A DNA stretch of 29,809 nt from Chara braunii (taxonomy: Eukaryota; Streptophyta; Charophyceae; Charales; Characeae). The notes beneath the pieces were generated by a model, which was not told the origin of the DNA, did not search any database, and saw nothing but the letters and a program-made list of their open reading frames with translations. The stretch is taken from assembly GCA_003427395.1 (NCBI GenBank), contig BFEA01000016.1:5148678-5178486 (forward strand). The letters are read 5' to 3'. Positions 19,257 through 29,547 of this stretch are shown here, one piece after another (positions within the stretch are counted from its first letter, which is position 1; each line of letters starts with the position of its first letter). The position numbers and the translations under genes were made by a program.

Positions 19257-20848
19257 TCATGTGCTGCCCCACAGTCTCAATCTAGCAGAGATCCGTTGTT
19301 GCAGCAAGAGACCTTGTGCAAACACTGTATTTTGTACGTAAATAAAAACTCCCAAAAAACGCTCTTCCTCTCCTGCTTCCACCCTTCGCATGTCGCATTC
19401 CACCTTCAGCGTAAATTGCGAAGGGAGCATATATGTGAATTTAGTCCAATTCTCAGTTGCCTCGGATAACTTATAGTATTCTCTCAACACGAATTTGAGT
19501 GCAGACAACGAAGGTACGAAGTTCTCACTTATGACGAAGAGGTCATCTGTCAATGCCTTGACTTTACATTCCTCTTCGGTGTGAAGTTAAATGCCTCTAA
19601 TATCCGGGTGTCTGTGAATCCTATTCAACAGAACTTCAAGTTGCAACACGAACACGAGGGGGGTCAGTGGGCAACCTTGACGCAACGATCTTGAGAGGGC
19701 TTAGACAAAAGACATGACTTCCGAGGTGGCGGCAGTATACATTGCTATGGTCCTGGCGTAGAAGCCCTCCCCGAATCCCATTCTTCTCAGGGTGGTGAGG
19801 ACAAACGTCCAACCCACCTTGTCATAAGCCTTCTCCAAGTCGAAAAGAAGAATCGTTGTGTCTAGACCCTCTCCCTGCACCACCTCTAGCATCTCGATGG
19901 CAGTCACAATATTGTTGAAGATCGATCTTCCCAGCACGAACACACCATGATTTTTTTCCACCAGTTCTGGTAGATACTTCGATATCCTGCGTACCAACGA
20001 CTTTGCGAGTATCTTGTATGAGACGTTCAAAAGAGAGATTGAACGCCAATTACGAACATCCACTTGCAGTTGAGGAAGCTCATGCGTCATGCCTTTTCCT
20101 AGTCTACCCCCCACAAGACTTCGTTGTATAGTTCTACCAGCCTGGGCTCAATCGCAGCCCAGTTTGCATAATAAAATTATATTGTCAAACTATCCATGCC
20201 GGGAGATTTGCGTTTCACCATAGTCTTGAGTGCCTGTGTCATTTCCTCTAGTGTTAGCGGTCGGTCTAAGTCCAATCTTGCAGCGGTTTGTAGCTTCACG
20301 GTGGTGTCGTTCCACATATCCGAGTTACTGACGAAATCTGTTTTTACTTCATCTTGCGGCCTTCTGGTAATCAAAATGTCCTCATAATACAACTTGGCAT
20401 ACTACAGCATTCTTGCGGCGGAGCAGGCAGAAGGAGCGGTGATGTCGAAAGGGTGTCTTAGCTCCACCATTTGCTACTGAGATCTGCGCGGCTGCAGTTT
20501 TTCGAGAATCTCCTTGGACAGTTTGTCATTTGATTCAATTCCCTTCACTTCCAGAATGCTTAGCCACTTTTTATGTTTTTCCTCCTGCATGTTGTCTCAG
20601 TCCCTCATTTGTCTTTCTATCTCTGCATCCCATACCATCACGAATATGGGATAACCCTTCATTCTCTCTTTCGCTTCCTCAACCCTTCGTTTGCATTCTG
20701 CTTCTCTCTTGTTTCTCTCCTTCGCCAGGATTCTTGAGATGACGTCTAAGACTCCCGAGGCAATCGCAAGGTCACTATCAAGCCAATCGTTGTGGTTCCA
20801 AAATGGCCCGCCGCACGCTCCCAACTCTCCATGTGTCCTTTGACGCAT
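19257..20848 (-). pseudogene. Reverse transcriptase domain of LINE ORF2
   Basis: Reads SPGMDSLTI, then after a frameshift (near 20150) RNWRSISLLNVSYKILAK, FVLGRSIFNNIV, motif A LLFDLEKAYDKVGW (about 19850-19805), a stop at 19701-19703, motif B SLRQGCPLTPLVF (about 19690-19650), a stop near 19590, motif C ALTDDLFVIS (Asp pair about 19547-19542), and ERFLGVFI. The catalytic aspartates survive, and motif C has Thr in place of the usual Ala. Open parts between stops keep the family spacing. Confidence 0.85.
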
Positions 20849-20859
20849 TCACTCACACC

Positions 20860-21655
20860 CGACTCCTCCAGCACATGGTTGTTAAGACGGAAGAAGCCTC
20901 GTCCTCTCGAAGAATCCACTGCTAACCTGGTGTCTTAGATCACCGACTTGTGATATGAAAGTGTCCTGCAACACAATCTCACGGTTGTGACCTGGTCTTG
21001 GAGTTGTTTCGCTACTAGGAAGAAGTCCAACCGTCTTCTTGTTATCGTTTGCTTGTCCCTGAAGAGGTTGGAGTATCAAGTGTACACGGGGTCGTCCGGG
21101 CTCATAATGGGGAAAGAATCCACCAATACCAGTTTTGTACACAACTCCAATAAGGATTGAACATCTCTCTTGTCCGCATAGGAGGAGCCACAACACAAAG
21201 CCTCATCCAATGAAACATTCCAATCCCCGCTTAAGATCAGTCTTTCAGCGTCTGGAATATGCAGTATCAATCTTGAGAAGAATCTTGACATCTCACTGAC
21301 ATTCGTCGGGGCATAGATTAACATAATAAGCCACTCTTCGTTAGCCACCACGATTTTCATCCACACCCATCTCCTCCATATGTCAGTCTCTGCGTCGATT
21401 ACTATCGCTTGGAAATCCCGGTGTAGTAAGATACAAACACCACCTCTTGTTTCCTGTGTTCGGGCCCAGATTTGTGGACCCTCCCACCAATTAGATAACT
21501 CTCTTATTTTGGTCTCGTTCAACTTTGTTTCTTAACGCAAGATGCAGCTCACTTTCCACTCATGTAGCCAAGACTTCATACGTCTTCTCTTATCCCTATC
21601 GTTTTGAGTCCCCGAGACCTCGAATATTCTATGTGACTTTTTCGATTTTATCCAT
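20860..21655 (-). pseudogene. APE-type endonuclease domain of LINE ORF2
   Basis: Motifs in order: NIRGLG; ILR-stop-ETK (the family has Q-E-T-K; TAA at 21532-21534 replaces Gln); GGVCILL; WLIMLIYAPTN; LILSGDWNVSLDE (about 21235-21200; usual GDFN); RRRLDFFL (about 21035-21012); and SYHKSV (about 20958-20941) where SDH is expected, so a catalytic Asp is lost. The ETK glutamate, the GDWN aspartate and the final His remain. Confidence 0.78.
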
Positions 21656-21722
21656 CTCTGTGTGCTGCGCCCACTTTGGCTTGGATGTGGGATGGAGACT
21701 GAGTACCTGACTGGGGTTGCCT

Positions 21723-24279
21723 TCAAGTTGTGTTTCTGAAGGCCTGGACCCGCGAGCTGCCTCGAGATGAGTTGGTATGAGAGACGAAGCCCCATTCCTC
21801 AATAAGCCTAGTTGCCAAAAACTCAGAGAGGAAATCCTCTTCTTGTAGGATCTTCTCGTTGACCATGAGTAATGCAGCAGCAGAGACAACCGACATAATT
21901 CTTATGGAATCCAATTCAGTGATATTTTCATCGTGGATTAGATCCCTGTAAAACCAACAAAAAACAGCCTGCAACAATACCTCAACCGTTTCGGGAGGTA
22001 TGCGCGCACACCTTTTTGTACCCTTTTACTATTTCACAGATAATATTAGCCATAGTGGAGTGCGAAATGATCCTCATTGGTACATGTACACCATACAAAT
22101 TCCTGGTAACTTCCAAGACTTTCGCTGATGTAGGGAAGCACTCCACTTCCACTGATAGGAGAATCGAATGGCCCTCTCCATCCGTAGTTGGAAGGAAACA
22201 GACGCCCCTGTCTGTGTGTGTGCATAGCAGGGGGGCTAATCATCTTTGCACTATTTCCATTTAGTTCCTTGCTACTACGTCCGCTCTTCAGTTTCGGTCA
22301 AGCGCTCTTTTTACTTCCTTCTCTTGCTTGTGGTCTCACCCTGTTGGGCTTTCTAGTGAGGAAGAGTCTGACTTCCTTGAGGCCGGTTGATCCTTCTCCT
22401 TACATCTGCTTCCCTATCTCACTCTTGACTGGGAAGTGACAGAGGTTTTTGACAGCTCGTCCATCAATCTTGAGATGCTTTGACGAGGTCTTTCTGGTTC
22501 AACCGCTCCTCCTTCGGCAACCTCTTCCTCCTCTCTCACCGGAGTGCATTGATGACCCTGGCCCTGTCTCCAAGATCTGGTCCCATGACCTCTATGCCTC
22601 CAACTTTCTTCCTTTCACGGATTCCAGCGAGAGGGAGAGCCTCTATGTCTTCGTCTGAGTGAGAGGCTACCTCCTTCCAATCTGGGCTCTTCGTGTACTT
22701 GAGTACCTCTGATTGTAAAGGGGGGGGGGGGCAATTGCCTCCAATCATAGGAGTGCGAAGGATATCTTGGCTTAGGATACTCCCACCTGTTCCTGTCCAT
22801 TCTCATAACCGGCTCCTCCAGACTGCCCTTAGTGCAACTGATGCTGCTGATGATAAGAAACGCCTTCGTTTGGAAGATTATGGTGAGGGAGATGCTCCTG
22901 CCAGCTTGGAGGAGGGGGTGGGGGAGGACTGAAAGCTCCTCTTTCTGGAAGGGCTTCCCTATGTAGATAGCTCCCATTCTCGCACTCCCATTCTTCCCTG
23001 GCCTTCAATGGCTGCATGAGAGACTGGCCTGACCCTCCAGTCAAGTCGTTTCCCCAAGCCTACTCGGTGCCCCAGTCTTGACCAACTCTATGTCCCTCCT
23101 TGTTCTGGCGCACCACTTCCAGGCACTATGGACCATTGTCTTCATCTTGGACAAAGTGTTGGTATTCGGCCTGTCTTCCGTGAGGTGGTTGCCTTGTGTA
23201 CAACCCTGGGGTTGGCTCAACTGACACTTGGTGGTAGGGCCCTGGAGTTGCATTGGCCATACTTTGCTGCCTCAGACTTTCACGATGATAGACTTGTGTA
23301 GCCTCTTGCGTGTGCATTGCCAATTGGTCCCTGAGCTCGGACAGTTTCCTCTCCTCCCCTTGCCTCTTCTCTTGCCGTTCTTTCCTGCCCTAGGAGGAAC
23401 TCCCGGAATCGCTTTGTGTGTCCCCCATGCCGAACTCTGTTAGACCTTCGACCCTCCTCGTCCCGGCGTCTGGGGCAGTTTTCTTCAGTGTGGTAATACC
23501 ATCTGCACCGGTGGCGCTTGTCGGTGTAGGGTGATACAATCTCTACCTTCCATCGTTCTCTGTCAGGGGACTCGATTACCAAATCATCATCAATCCGGTA
23601 TCTTGAGTCAGGCGGCATGTCGAACTTTACATTCATCAGTTTGGGTTTATCTCTGTCATACTCCGAACTGTGCATTGATAAGACTTCGCCAAAAATGCCC
23701 TTGACAACACTTAGCGGATAGTACTACGCGTCTAAGGGGACCCTCACCGTCATAATTCAAAACTTTGTGGCAGCTTCTTGTATACACACATTCTTCATTT
23801 CTTGCTTAGAGAGACGAGGTTTAAACAATATTGTGTATCCTTTGTGTCTCATTTTAATCTTCAACTCTCCTTCATGCAGCAACCACTCAACAATCTCCTT
23901 GGCTTTAGCCACATAGGATGCCACGTTCGGACCTTCGAATTTGACTTAACCTCGCCTCGCCTCCAGGTTGAATAGTCGTTTGGTTGTCCATCCATCTTCG
24001 TAGGCACGAATCAGATCCTCCTTCACCAATCTGGACAGATTATGGGCCTCCCCCTGAAGGATAATAAGGACTGAGCATTCCTTTAAAAACTGTTCTTTCA
24101 CCTCATTCACCAACCTATTCACCACAAATCGTTGTCCTTCACCATCCTCCACCACCTCTCCCAAGTGGATATCACGGACATACCCCCTCGTCATAGCAAC
24201 GACTTGCCGATGCACGTACTCTAGAGCGATTTTCTTATGGGTGCTGTTGGGCCCTGGTGGTTCTGGGTATACTCGCCAT
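21723..24279 (-). pseudogene. LINE ORF1 remnant (gag-like RNA-binding protein)
   Basis: The ATG at 24279 opens MASIPRTTRAQQHP, a stop and a frameshift near 24232. One frame then runs from 24215 to 23280 with stops only near 23945, 23740 and 23725. It includes SRYRIDDDLVIESPDRE and CRWYYHTEENCP (about 23520-23480), a knuckle whose second Cys appears to have become Tyr. A Gln/Pro-rich part follows after a shift (about 23323-22829). The C-terminal part keeps SVEVECFPTSAKVLEVTR (about 22170-22115) and LIHDENITELDSIRIMSV (about 21940-21885). The last stop lies at about 21723. Its role would be to coat the element RNA. Confidence 0.65.
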
Positions 24280-25837
24280 TATGCTCTCAAACTGTGGTCA
24301 CCGGGAACATTAATGCACCGGGTAATGCTGGATTGTGCTTCAAATGGTAGTTAAAGGGGCACCCCGTTGTCAAGTCAGCAATCACCACTACTGTGCCTGA
24401 TGACTCGATTTCCGAGTTAGCCAGTAAGGCAATCGAAGTTTTAGACTATTGACAGAGGCAATCCAATGAAATGAAAGTCGAGTAACTCAATCCTCTCCAG
24501 CTTGGTAGCAGCTAGAAAAAAATCTTATAACTACTTTAGTTCATTCTGACACTTCCGTCTCACGGGTGGAAGCTGCTTTTGCAATTACACTCACCTCTCT
24601 AAGAAAAAAAACTTAATCTCGAACTCTCATGACCCGAACCCAATTGGAGATTGGGACGAGGTTAACATGACGTTATAATTGAAGATTAAACAAGCTACAA
24701 CAATCAGCCACTTTCATTTCATGTGACTAACAGTTTTGAAACAATTACCTTTGCATGCTACCGTTAAGCTTGCTTGTTTGATACCTTTTTACCACTCTAC
24801 CAATGGTTTACAACCTCATCTCCTCTACCTGGAGTGTATTCGTGCTGTAAGATTCAAAGGAGACCGGACACACCACACGACGTGCCTTTTAGAAAAGGGG
24901 TACCACTTTTGACCGAGTGGAGGAGATACTAATGCGTCTTTGACCACATAGCCAGCATCAATAATGCGTAGTTTGGCATTTTCTCACCACGGGTAGCTGC
25001 TTCATCCCCCCGTCATCTAAGAGCTATTGAGCGGCCACTTCGAGACTTGGGCATATCGACGTGCTCATATCAAAGCCCTTTTATCCTGAAAGGGAAAGAC
25101 ACCCAAGATTTAACCTTTCCACTTAAGTGTCAGCCAACCATTTCTTCCCACGGGAGAAGTCTGTGTTCACAACCGAATTGCACAAGCATATTGCGTAACC
25201 ATCCTCATCCTATTCAGAGCGTGTTTTCAGGCGGTATGAGTATGTAGGCGGAGCACATAATCGATCCACATTATCTGTCCCTTTGTCTAGGCATCCATAA
25301 ACCTAACTCACCAATGTTTCTGTGACAGTGGAATAACGAACCCTTCCGATATAGTTGAAGGTGCATTCCCCCTTAGTTTATGATAAATTTTTAAAAACAT
25401 GTAGATTGGAGAGTGAACCTAAATTCGATGTGGGCCTATGCTTGTATACGAAAGGGAGCAAGTCGACTCCATTTGATATTATTGGGAGTGGACATACCTA
25501 ACCTAGATTGCGTCCGTTTTACTGTTCGACTAACCTCCAGCGAACCAGGAAACATTCGGTTAATTAACTGCTGAACGCATAATCTCCTCGGAGGATAGGC
25601 CCTTACTACTCATCCCATCTTTCACCTCACGATATTAATGGTTAATCCTAATTTTCATTCGAGGATAATAGTCTCTGTCGGTGTACATAAGGCTGGGCAG
25701 CTTGCTTACAACGAAAGAGCAACTTTAACGCACAGCGACGGAAATAAACCAACTTCATTCGAAGTTGGTGGAAGCGAACTTATCTTACTCGAGAACGATT
25801 CAATTTACCCTGTTTGACTTACCTCCCGTCATCTTAC
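24280..25837. other. Sequence upstream of LINE ORF1, no gene recognised
   Basis: May include the 5' untranslated region of the LINE. Stops are frequent in all frames. The only structure I can support is the perfect hairpin at 25748-25769. Confidence 0.4.
25748..25769. other. Perfect 9-base-pair hairpin
   Basis: ACCAACTTC (25748-25756) and GAAGTTGGT (25761-25769) are exact complements around an ATTC loop. No T tract follows, so it is not a classical terminator. Confidence 0.5.
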
Positions 25838-25990
25838 CTCGACATGTTGAATCCCACACACATGAGTTCATCAATGACCTGTCCCATCACCCTTTCCTCC
25901 AGGAGGAGATTGCGACTAAGGAGGGTCTTCTCTCCCGGTAGGTACAGTGGCTGGCTGCTCACTTGCCGTGAAGAAGCAACTCGCGGCAAC
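25838..25990 (-). other. Candidate exon
   Basis: On the minus strand a pyrimidine-containing stretch ending CTCCTAG precedes, and CGAG followed by GTAAGATG ends, a 153-base open segment. It reads RNLLLEERVMGQVIDELM before CVGFNMSR. The flanks match splice acceptor and donor consensus, and the length is a multiple of three. I do not recognise the protein and find no neighbouring exon, so this is weak. Confidence 0.22.
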
Positions 25991-26257
25991 CTAGGAGGAT
26001 AACCAAGATGGTAACATCACACTGCACAGGGCTCTAAAGTGACCGCTGGTGAATAATTCACCATCGCCAGGTTACCTTTCAATCCTGCCCTACCTTACCG
26101 GACTACCAGGGAACGCCCACCACGATCAGGCATAGTCCTCTTCCGTAGAGCAAGAGCACGGCGCGTACTCCGTACCTCGTCTCTATGGCGAGGGGAACGG
26201 CCCGGTAGCGCCTAACGGGGGTTATTCGCGTTAGGGCGACGGCTGTTTAGCGGAGCT
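25991..26257. other. GC-richer intergenic sequence
   Basis: Includes a GTTATTCGCGTTAGGGCGAC stretch near 26221. No gene, RNA or repeat array is identifiable. Confidence 0.35.
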
Positions 26258-26311
26258 CTAGCGAGACTTGAGGCCCTAGCGAGACTTGAGGCCCTAGCGA
26301 GACTTGAGGCC
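26258..26311. repeat. Three exact copies of an 18-base repeat
   Basis: CTAGCGAGACTTGAGGCC occurs at 26258-26275, 26276-26293 and 26294-26311 without differences, so the triplication is recent or maintained. Confidence 0.95.
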
Positions 26312-26900
26312 TCCCCGCTGCAACGCATTCAGTGCTGCTCGATCGAGCCAGGCCCTTGTAATGGCCCCTTTTTCTTTTTTCTTATTTTTCGCCAATTGAC
26401 CGTTTCGTTTCGAGTGGGCCTTTTCCCAAGAACGCTCGAGGTCTTTCGAGGAAACGCTCCTGACAGGCGGGAGGATCTCATCTCTTCGAAATGACTTTCG
26501 ACGCCGGCCAATGTCACACCTTTCGAGATTCGAGACTTTTTCGAAATCGAAAGAACTTGTTTCTGAAAGGCTGTGTGGCGCGTCGATTTTGGGCGTTTCG
26601 AAAGCCTGTGCGGCGAGCCCCGTAGCTTTCGTTTTTCGCATTTGTTTTTGTTTGTTTTGAATTTTTGATTGACAATAACTGTGTCACACCGTCGGTGGCT
26701 CAACTCAACGGTGTAAGTGGGACTTGGCCTACATAATTGGGCAGGGATTCAGGCCTTTATTTCATGGGTGTGCCAGCTACCGGTAGTCACAGTGGCCTTT
26801 GAGGCGGGCGTTTGTTGTCTCGGGGCCGCGCCGTCGGGATTTTCTGTGTTGCTCGGCGCTGCCCGGAAAGGAATAGGCAGGCGGAGCGAGTCGAGATGGG
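26312..26900. other. Intergenic, with TTTCGAAA-rich repeat related to 16715-16850
   Basis: Between about 26480 and 26625 the minus strand carries GGCTCGCCGCACAGGCTTTC, CTTTCGAAA-type palindromes and CACACAGCCTTTC, matching 16733-16850. A minus-strand open frame of 115 residues (26294-26641) covers it, but has no domain and lies in repeat DNA. AGTGGGACTTGGCC at 26717-26731 matches the motif at 15189 and 15700. Confidence 0.4.
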
Positions 26901-26904
26901 TGCG

Positions 26905-27133
26905 AAAGGGCGTGCGGAAGTGCAGCCCTCCTCCCCCTCCCTCCCTCCCCCCCTCCCCCCTTCTCTGTGCCTGCGGTGCTGTGTCTGAAGACCGAAGATG
27001 TGGAGAGTTCCATTCACGCTCACCCCAAAAAGGAAATAGGTGAGTCTGCACGGCGTGGCGAACAGCACCCTCTCTCCCTCCCTCACTCCCTCCCTCACTC
27101 CCTCCCTCCCTCCCTCACTCACTCACTCCCTCC

Positions 27134-27183
<50 letters not shown>

Positions 27184-27420
27184 CCTCCCTCCTTCCTTCC
27201 TTCCCTCACTTTTCCCCCTCCCTCTCCCTCCCTCCCTCGCTCTCTCCCTTCTTCCGTCCCTCCTTCCTTCCCTTCCCCCCCCCCTTGCCCTCTCTCCCTC
27301 TTTCTCTTAGCAGTCTTGTGCGTGAAGAGGCGGAGAGTTCCGTTCACTTTGGCCCCAAATCCAAATACGTGGGTTCGCCCGGCGTGTGCGAAGTGCACCC
27401 TCTCTCTCTCTCTCCCTCCG
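26905..27420. repeat. CT-rich tandem repeat, three copies of a short unit
   Basis: A unit of the form GGCGTGnCGAAGTGCACCC followed by a long CT/CCCTC tract occurs at about 26908-26955, 27051-27300 and 27380-27450. A second shared block, GAGAGTTCCnTTCAC then CCCCAAA, lies at about 27002-27030 and 27329-27360. The long plus-strand Ser/Pro/Leu frames and minus-strand Gly/Arg frames over it are products of the CT tracts. Confidence 0.65.
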
Positions 27421-27479
27421 TCCCTCCCTCCCCACGTCCCTCCTTTCCTCCTCCCTCCACCCACGTTTAGGGCCGCAAC

Positions 27480-28488
27480 TCCATGTTTTGTGGGGGTGCC
27501 ATGTTAAGTGGGACAGGATTTGTGCACGGCCGCTACCGGTAGGAGTAGGTGGGGATCAAGCCATGAATGCGGAGAGGCAGGGGGAGAAGGAACACCAGGG
27601 GGAGGTCGAGCGCCTGGTCAGGCAGGTAGGAGAAGGTCGCCATCGAAATCTTTGAGAGGAAAAAAAAAAAAAAAAACAGAAATAAAAATCTTTGAGAGGC
27701 TGGAGTAGCAGGAGAAGGGCGAAGGGGGCGGGTGAGGATGCCGGTCAGGATGGGATGTGACGACAAAGGAAACCAAACGAGAGCCACCAGGATAGGGTGA
27801 AGCATGCAATGTAAGTTTGCTGGAGTTACGGAGGTGGTGGAGGGGGAAGACGTCGAGGAGGGTCCTAAAGCAAATGGGAGGAGGATGTGTAGGTCGAGGA
27901 CCCAATTTGCGAAGAAGGGGATGGGCAGCGCGGATTGGGAAGGGGGCCGATCTGGATGAGGGGTAGAGAGGAGGAGTAAGGTCAGAATGCCAGCCAATAA
28001 GGGTGAGGAGGTAGGAACCGATGAATTGCAGGGGAAAGAAGGCCGAGGCAACAGGGTAGGGGAATGCAGGTCGTGTAGGGGGTGATCTGGACAAGGTGGG
28101 GAAGAAGAGGACCTTGGACCGGAGGGGGGGGGGGGGGGGGGGGGCAGGTCAGGGAAGGAGAGAGCAGGACCACGAGGAAGGGCCTGAACCATGAGAGGGA
28201 TAGGGTAAATGTGGATATGCAGGTGATGGAGAGAGAGAGCAATGAAGAAAGAAAGAGCGACAGGCAGAGGAAGAGAGGAAAGGACATAGCAGATCCGCTG
28301 GGGCCACATCGAGTATGACAGTAGCAGGGGCTCGAAAGAGGATCCCTATGGAGGAGAGAAAGGCGTGGAGAAAGACGGGAAATGAGAGGCGAGAGACACA
28401 GGCGGGAGGGGGGATGGAGGGCGCAAGGTGAAGGATGGAATCGGACAGCCGGAAGGGAGGCAATGGCGAAGGAAGTAAAGGGAACAAG
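27480..28488. other. Strand-asymmetric purine-rich block, no gene called
   Basis: About 1 kb in which the plus strand is dominated by G and A, including an A run near 27660 and a G run at about 28126-28144. The minus strand stays open for 258 residues (27533-28309), but its Pro/Ser/Leu-rich content follows from base composition and other frames are open too. No motif is recognisable. Confidence 0.5.
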
Positions 28489-28701
<213 letters not shown>

Positions 28702-28704
<3 letters not shown>

Positions 28705-29349
28705 GGAGAGCGGGGAGAATAACAAGAGAAGGGGAAGAGTGGGGGAGAAAGAGATGGCGAGATGGCGAGAGGGACAGGGCAGAGGGGATCGCAGTGGGAT
28801 AGGTATCTTCGGGGCACTATCTTCTCTTCATGGAGCCTCGCCCGTCATTACTTAAAGTATCGCCCTAGATGAGATTCTGAATGTTATAAGAAAGAAAGAA
28901 AAAAAAAAGAAGAAAAAAAAAGGGATGACGAAATGTTGACTTAGTGATGTTACCTCACCCGTTGAGGACTTGTTCTATATCATGTACCTTTTCTTTCTTT
29001 TTCCCCCCCCCCCCCCCCCCGCCCTTTGTGTGCTGCTATGCTGTCGCCTCCTCACGTCTGGAGCCCCTCCATCTCTCTATTGCTATCATATCTTTTTTTT
29101 TTATATTATTTTTTTTAATTTTCAGTCTCCATTCTATTGGTGGGGATTTTGCCAGACCGGTTGCATCTCTCCGCTTTCATATCACGCGCGTGCCGGCGTT
29201 GGTGACGCCAACAGCAAATGCTCATCAGCTCTGCGTCGAAATCGAATGCAGAATGGATGATCGCATCTGAACGATTTTAATCAGAGTCGTGATGTTCATC
29301 AATTCCGCTGCCAATCCTCTCAGTCGAGCCTTCTTCCACTCATCAAGAT
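28702..29349. other. Intergenic, no gene recognised
   Basis: Contains an A-rich run near 28890-28921, a C run at about 29003-29020 and T-rich sequence near 29090-29125. Plus frames at 28944-29270 are open, but low-complexity at their start and without a domain. Confidence 0.4.
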
Positions 29350-29478
29350 GGTGAATGGATCGAGTAAAAGCGGTGAATGGATCAAGTGAATGGATCGAGT
29401 AAAAGCGGTGAGTGGATTGAGTGAAAGCGGTGAATGGATTGAGTAAAAGCGGTGAGTGGATTGAGTAAACTCGGTGAG
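29350..29478. repeat. 22-base tandem repeat, about six copies
   Basis: The unit GGTGArTGGATyGAGTAAAA followed by GC is repeated with single-base variants and one shortened copy. It fades into CTCGGTGAG and reappears as CTCGGTGAA near 29550. Confidence 0.9.
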
Positions 29479-29513
29479 TTCTGCTTCTGAAGCGAATGAA
29501 GAACGCCGAGGGT

Positions 29514-29547
29514 TAAAAAAAAGAAAAAGAAAAAGAAAAAGAAAAAG
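29514..29547. repeat. AAAAAG microsatellite
   Basis: Repeats of a six-base A5G unit. The remaining sequence to 29809 shows no recognisable gene and ends in CT-rich DNA. Confidence 0.85.

Larger units (their letters stand above)
17396..21655 (-). pseudogene. LINE ORF2 remnant (endonuclease, RT, zf-RVT)
   Basis: The chosen start is the ATG at 21655, which gives MDKIEKVT, a stop where Trp is expected, then NIRGLG, the opening motif of APE endonucleases. This is about 70 bases after the ORF1 stop. Coding continues through endonuclease, linker, RT, a thumb-like region (18955-18505) and a C-terminal finger. Frameshifts occur near 21630, 21060, 20150 and further down. The opposite-strand frames along this stretch are shadows. 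Relative to intact family members (about 1300-1400 residues) the length is normal, so the decay is by point changes, not deletion. Confidence 0.8.
16994..24279 (-). mobile_element. Nearly full-length, decayed L1-type LINE
   Basis: On the minus strand the order is ORF1 (zinc-knuckle protein), ORF2 (APE endonuclease, reverse transcriptase, zf-RVT finger), a 3' untranslated part (about 17395-17012) and an A tail (the T run at 16994-17010, followed by an N at 17011). This is the standard layout of plant and algal L1-type non-LTR elements, which nick DNA with the APE domain and prime cDNA synthesis at the nick. Length is about 7.3 kb from the first ORF1 ATG to the tail; the 5' untranslated part may extend further. 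Stops and several frameshifts inactivate it. Target-site duplications could not be fixed. Confidence 0.85.

Noticed and set aside
26294-26641. 115-residue minus-strand frame
   Set aside because: It includes the 18-base triplicate and palindromic repeat DNA, with no family resemblance.
26967-27507. 155-167-residue Ser/Pro/Leu frames
   Set aside because: Translation of CT tracts and their spacer blocks; both offset frames are open.
27533-28309. 258-residue minus-strand Pro/Ser/Leu-rich frame
   Set aside because: Composition follows from the purine-rich opposite strand; overlapping frames are open too and no motif is visible.
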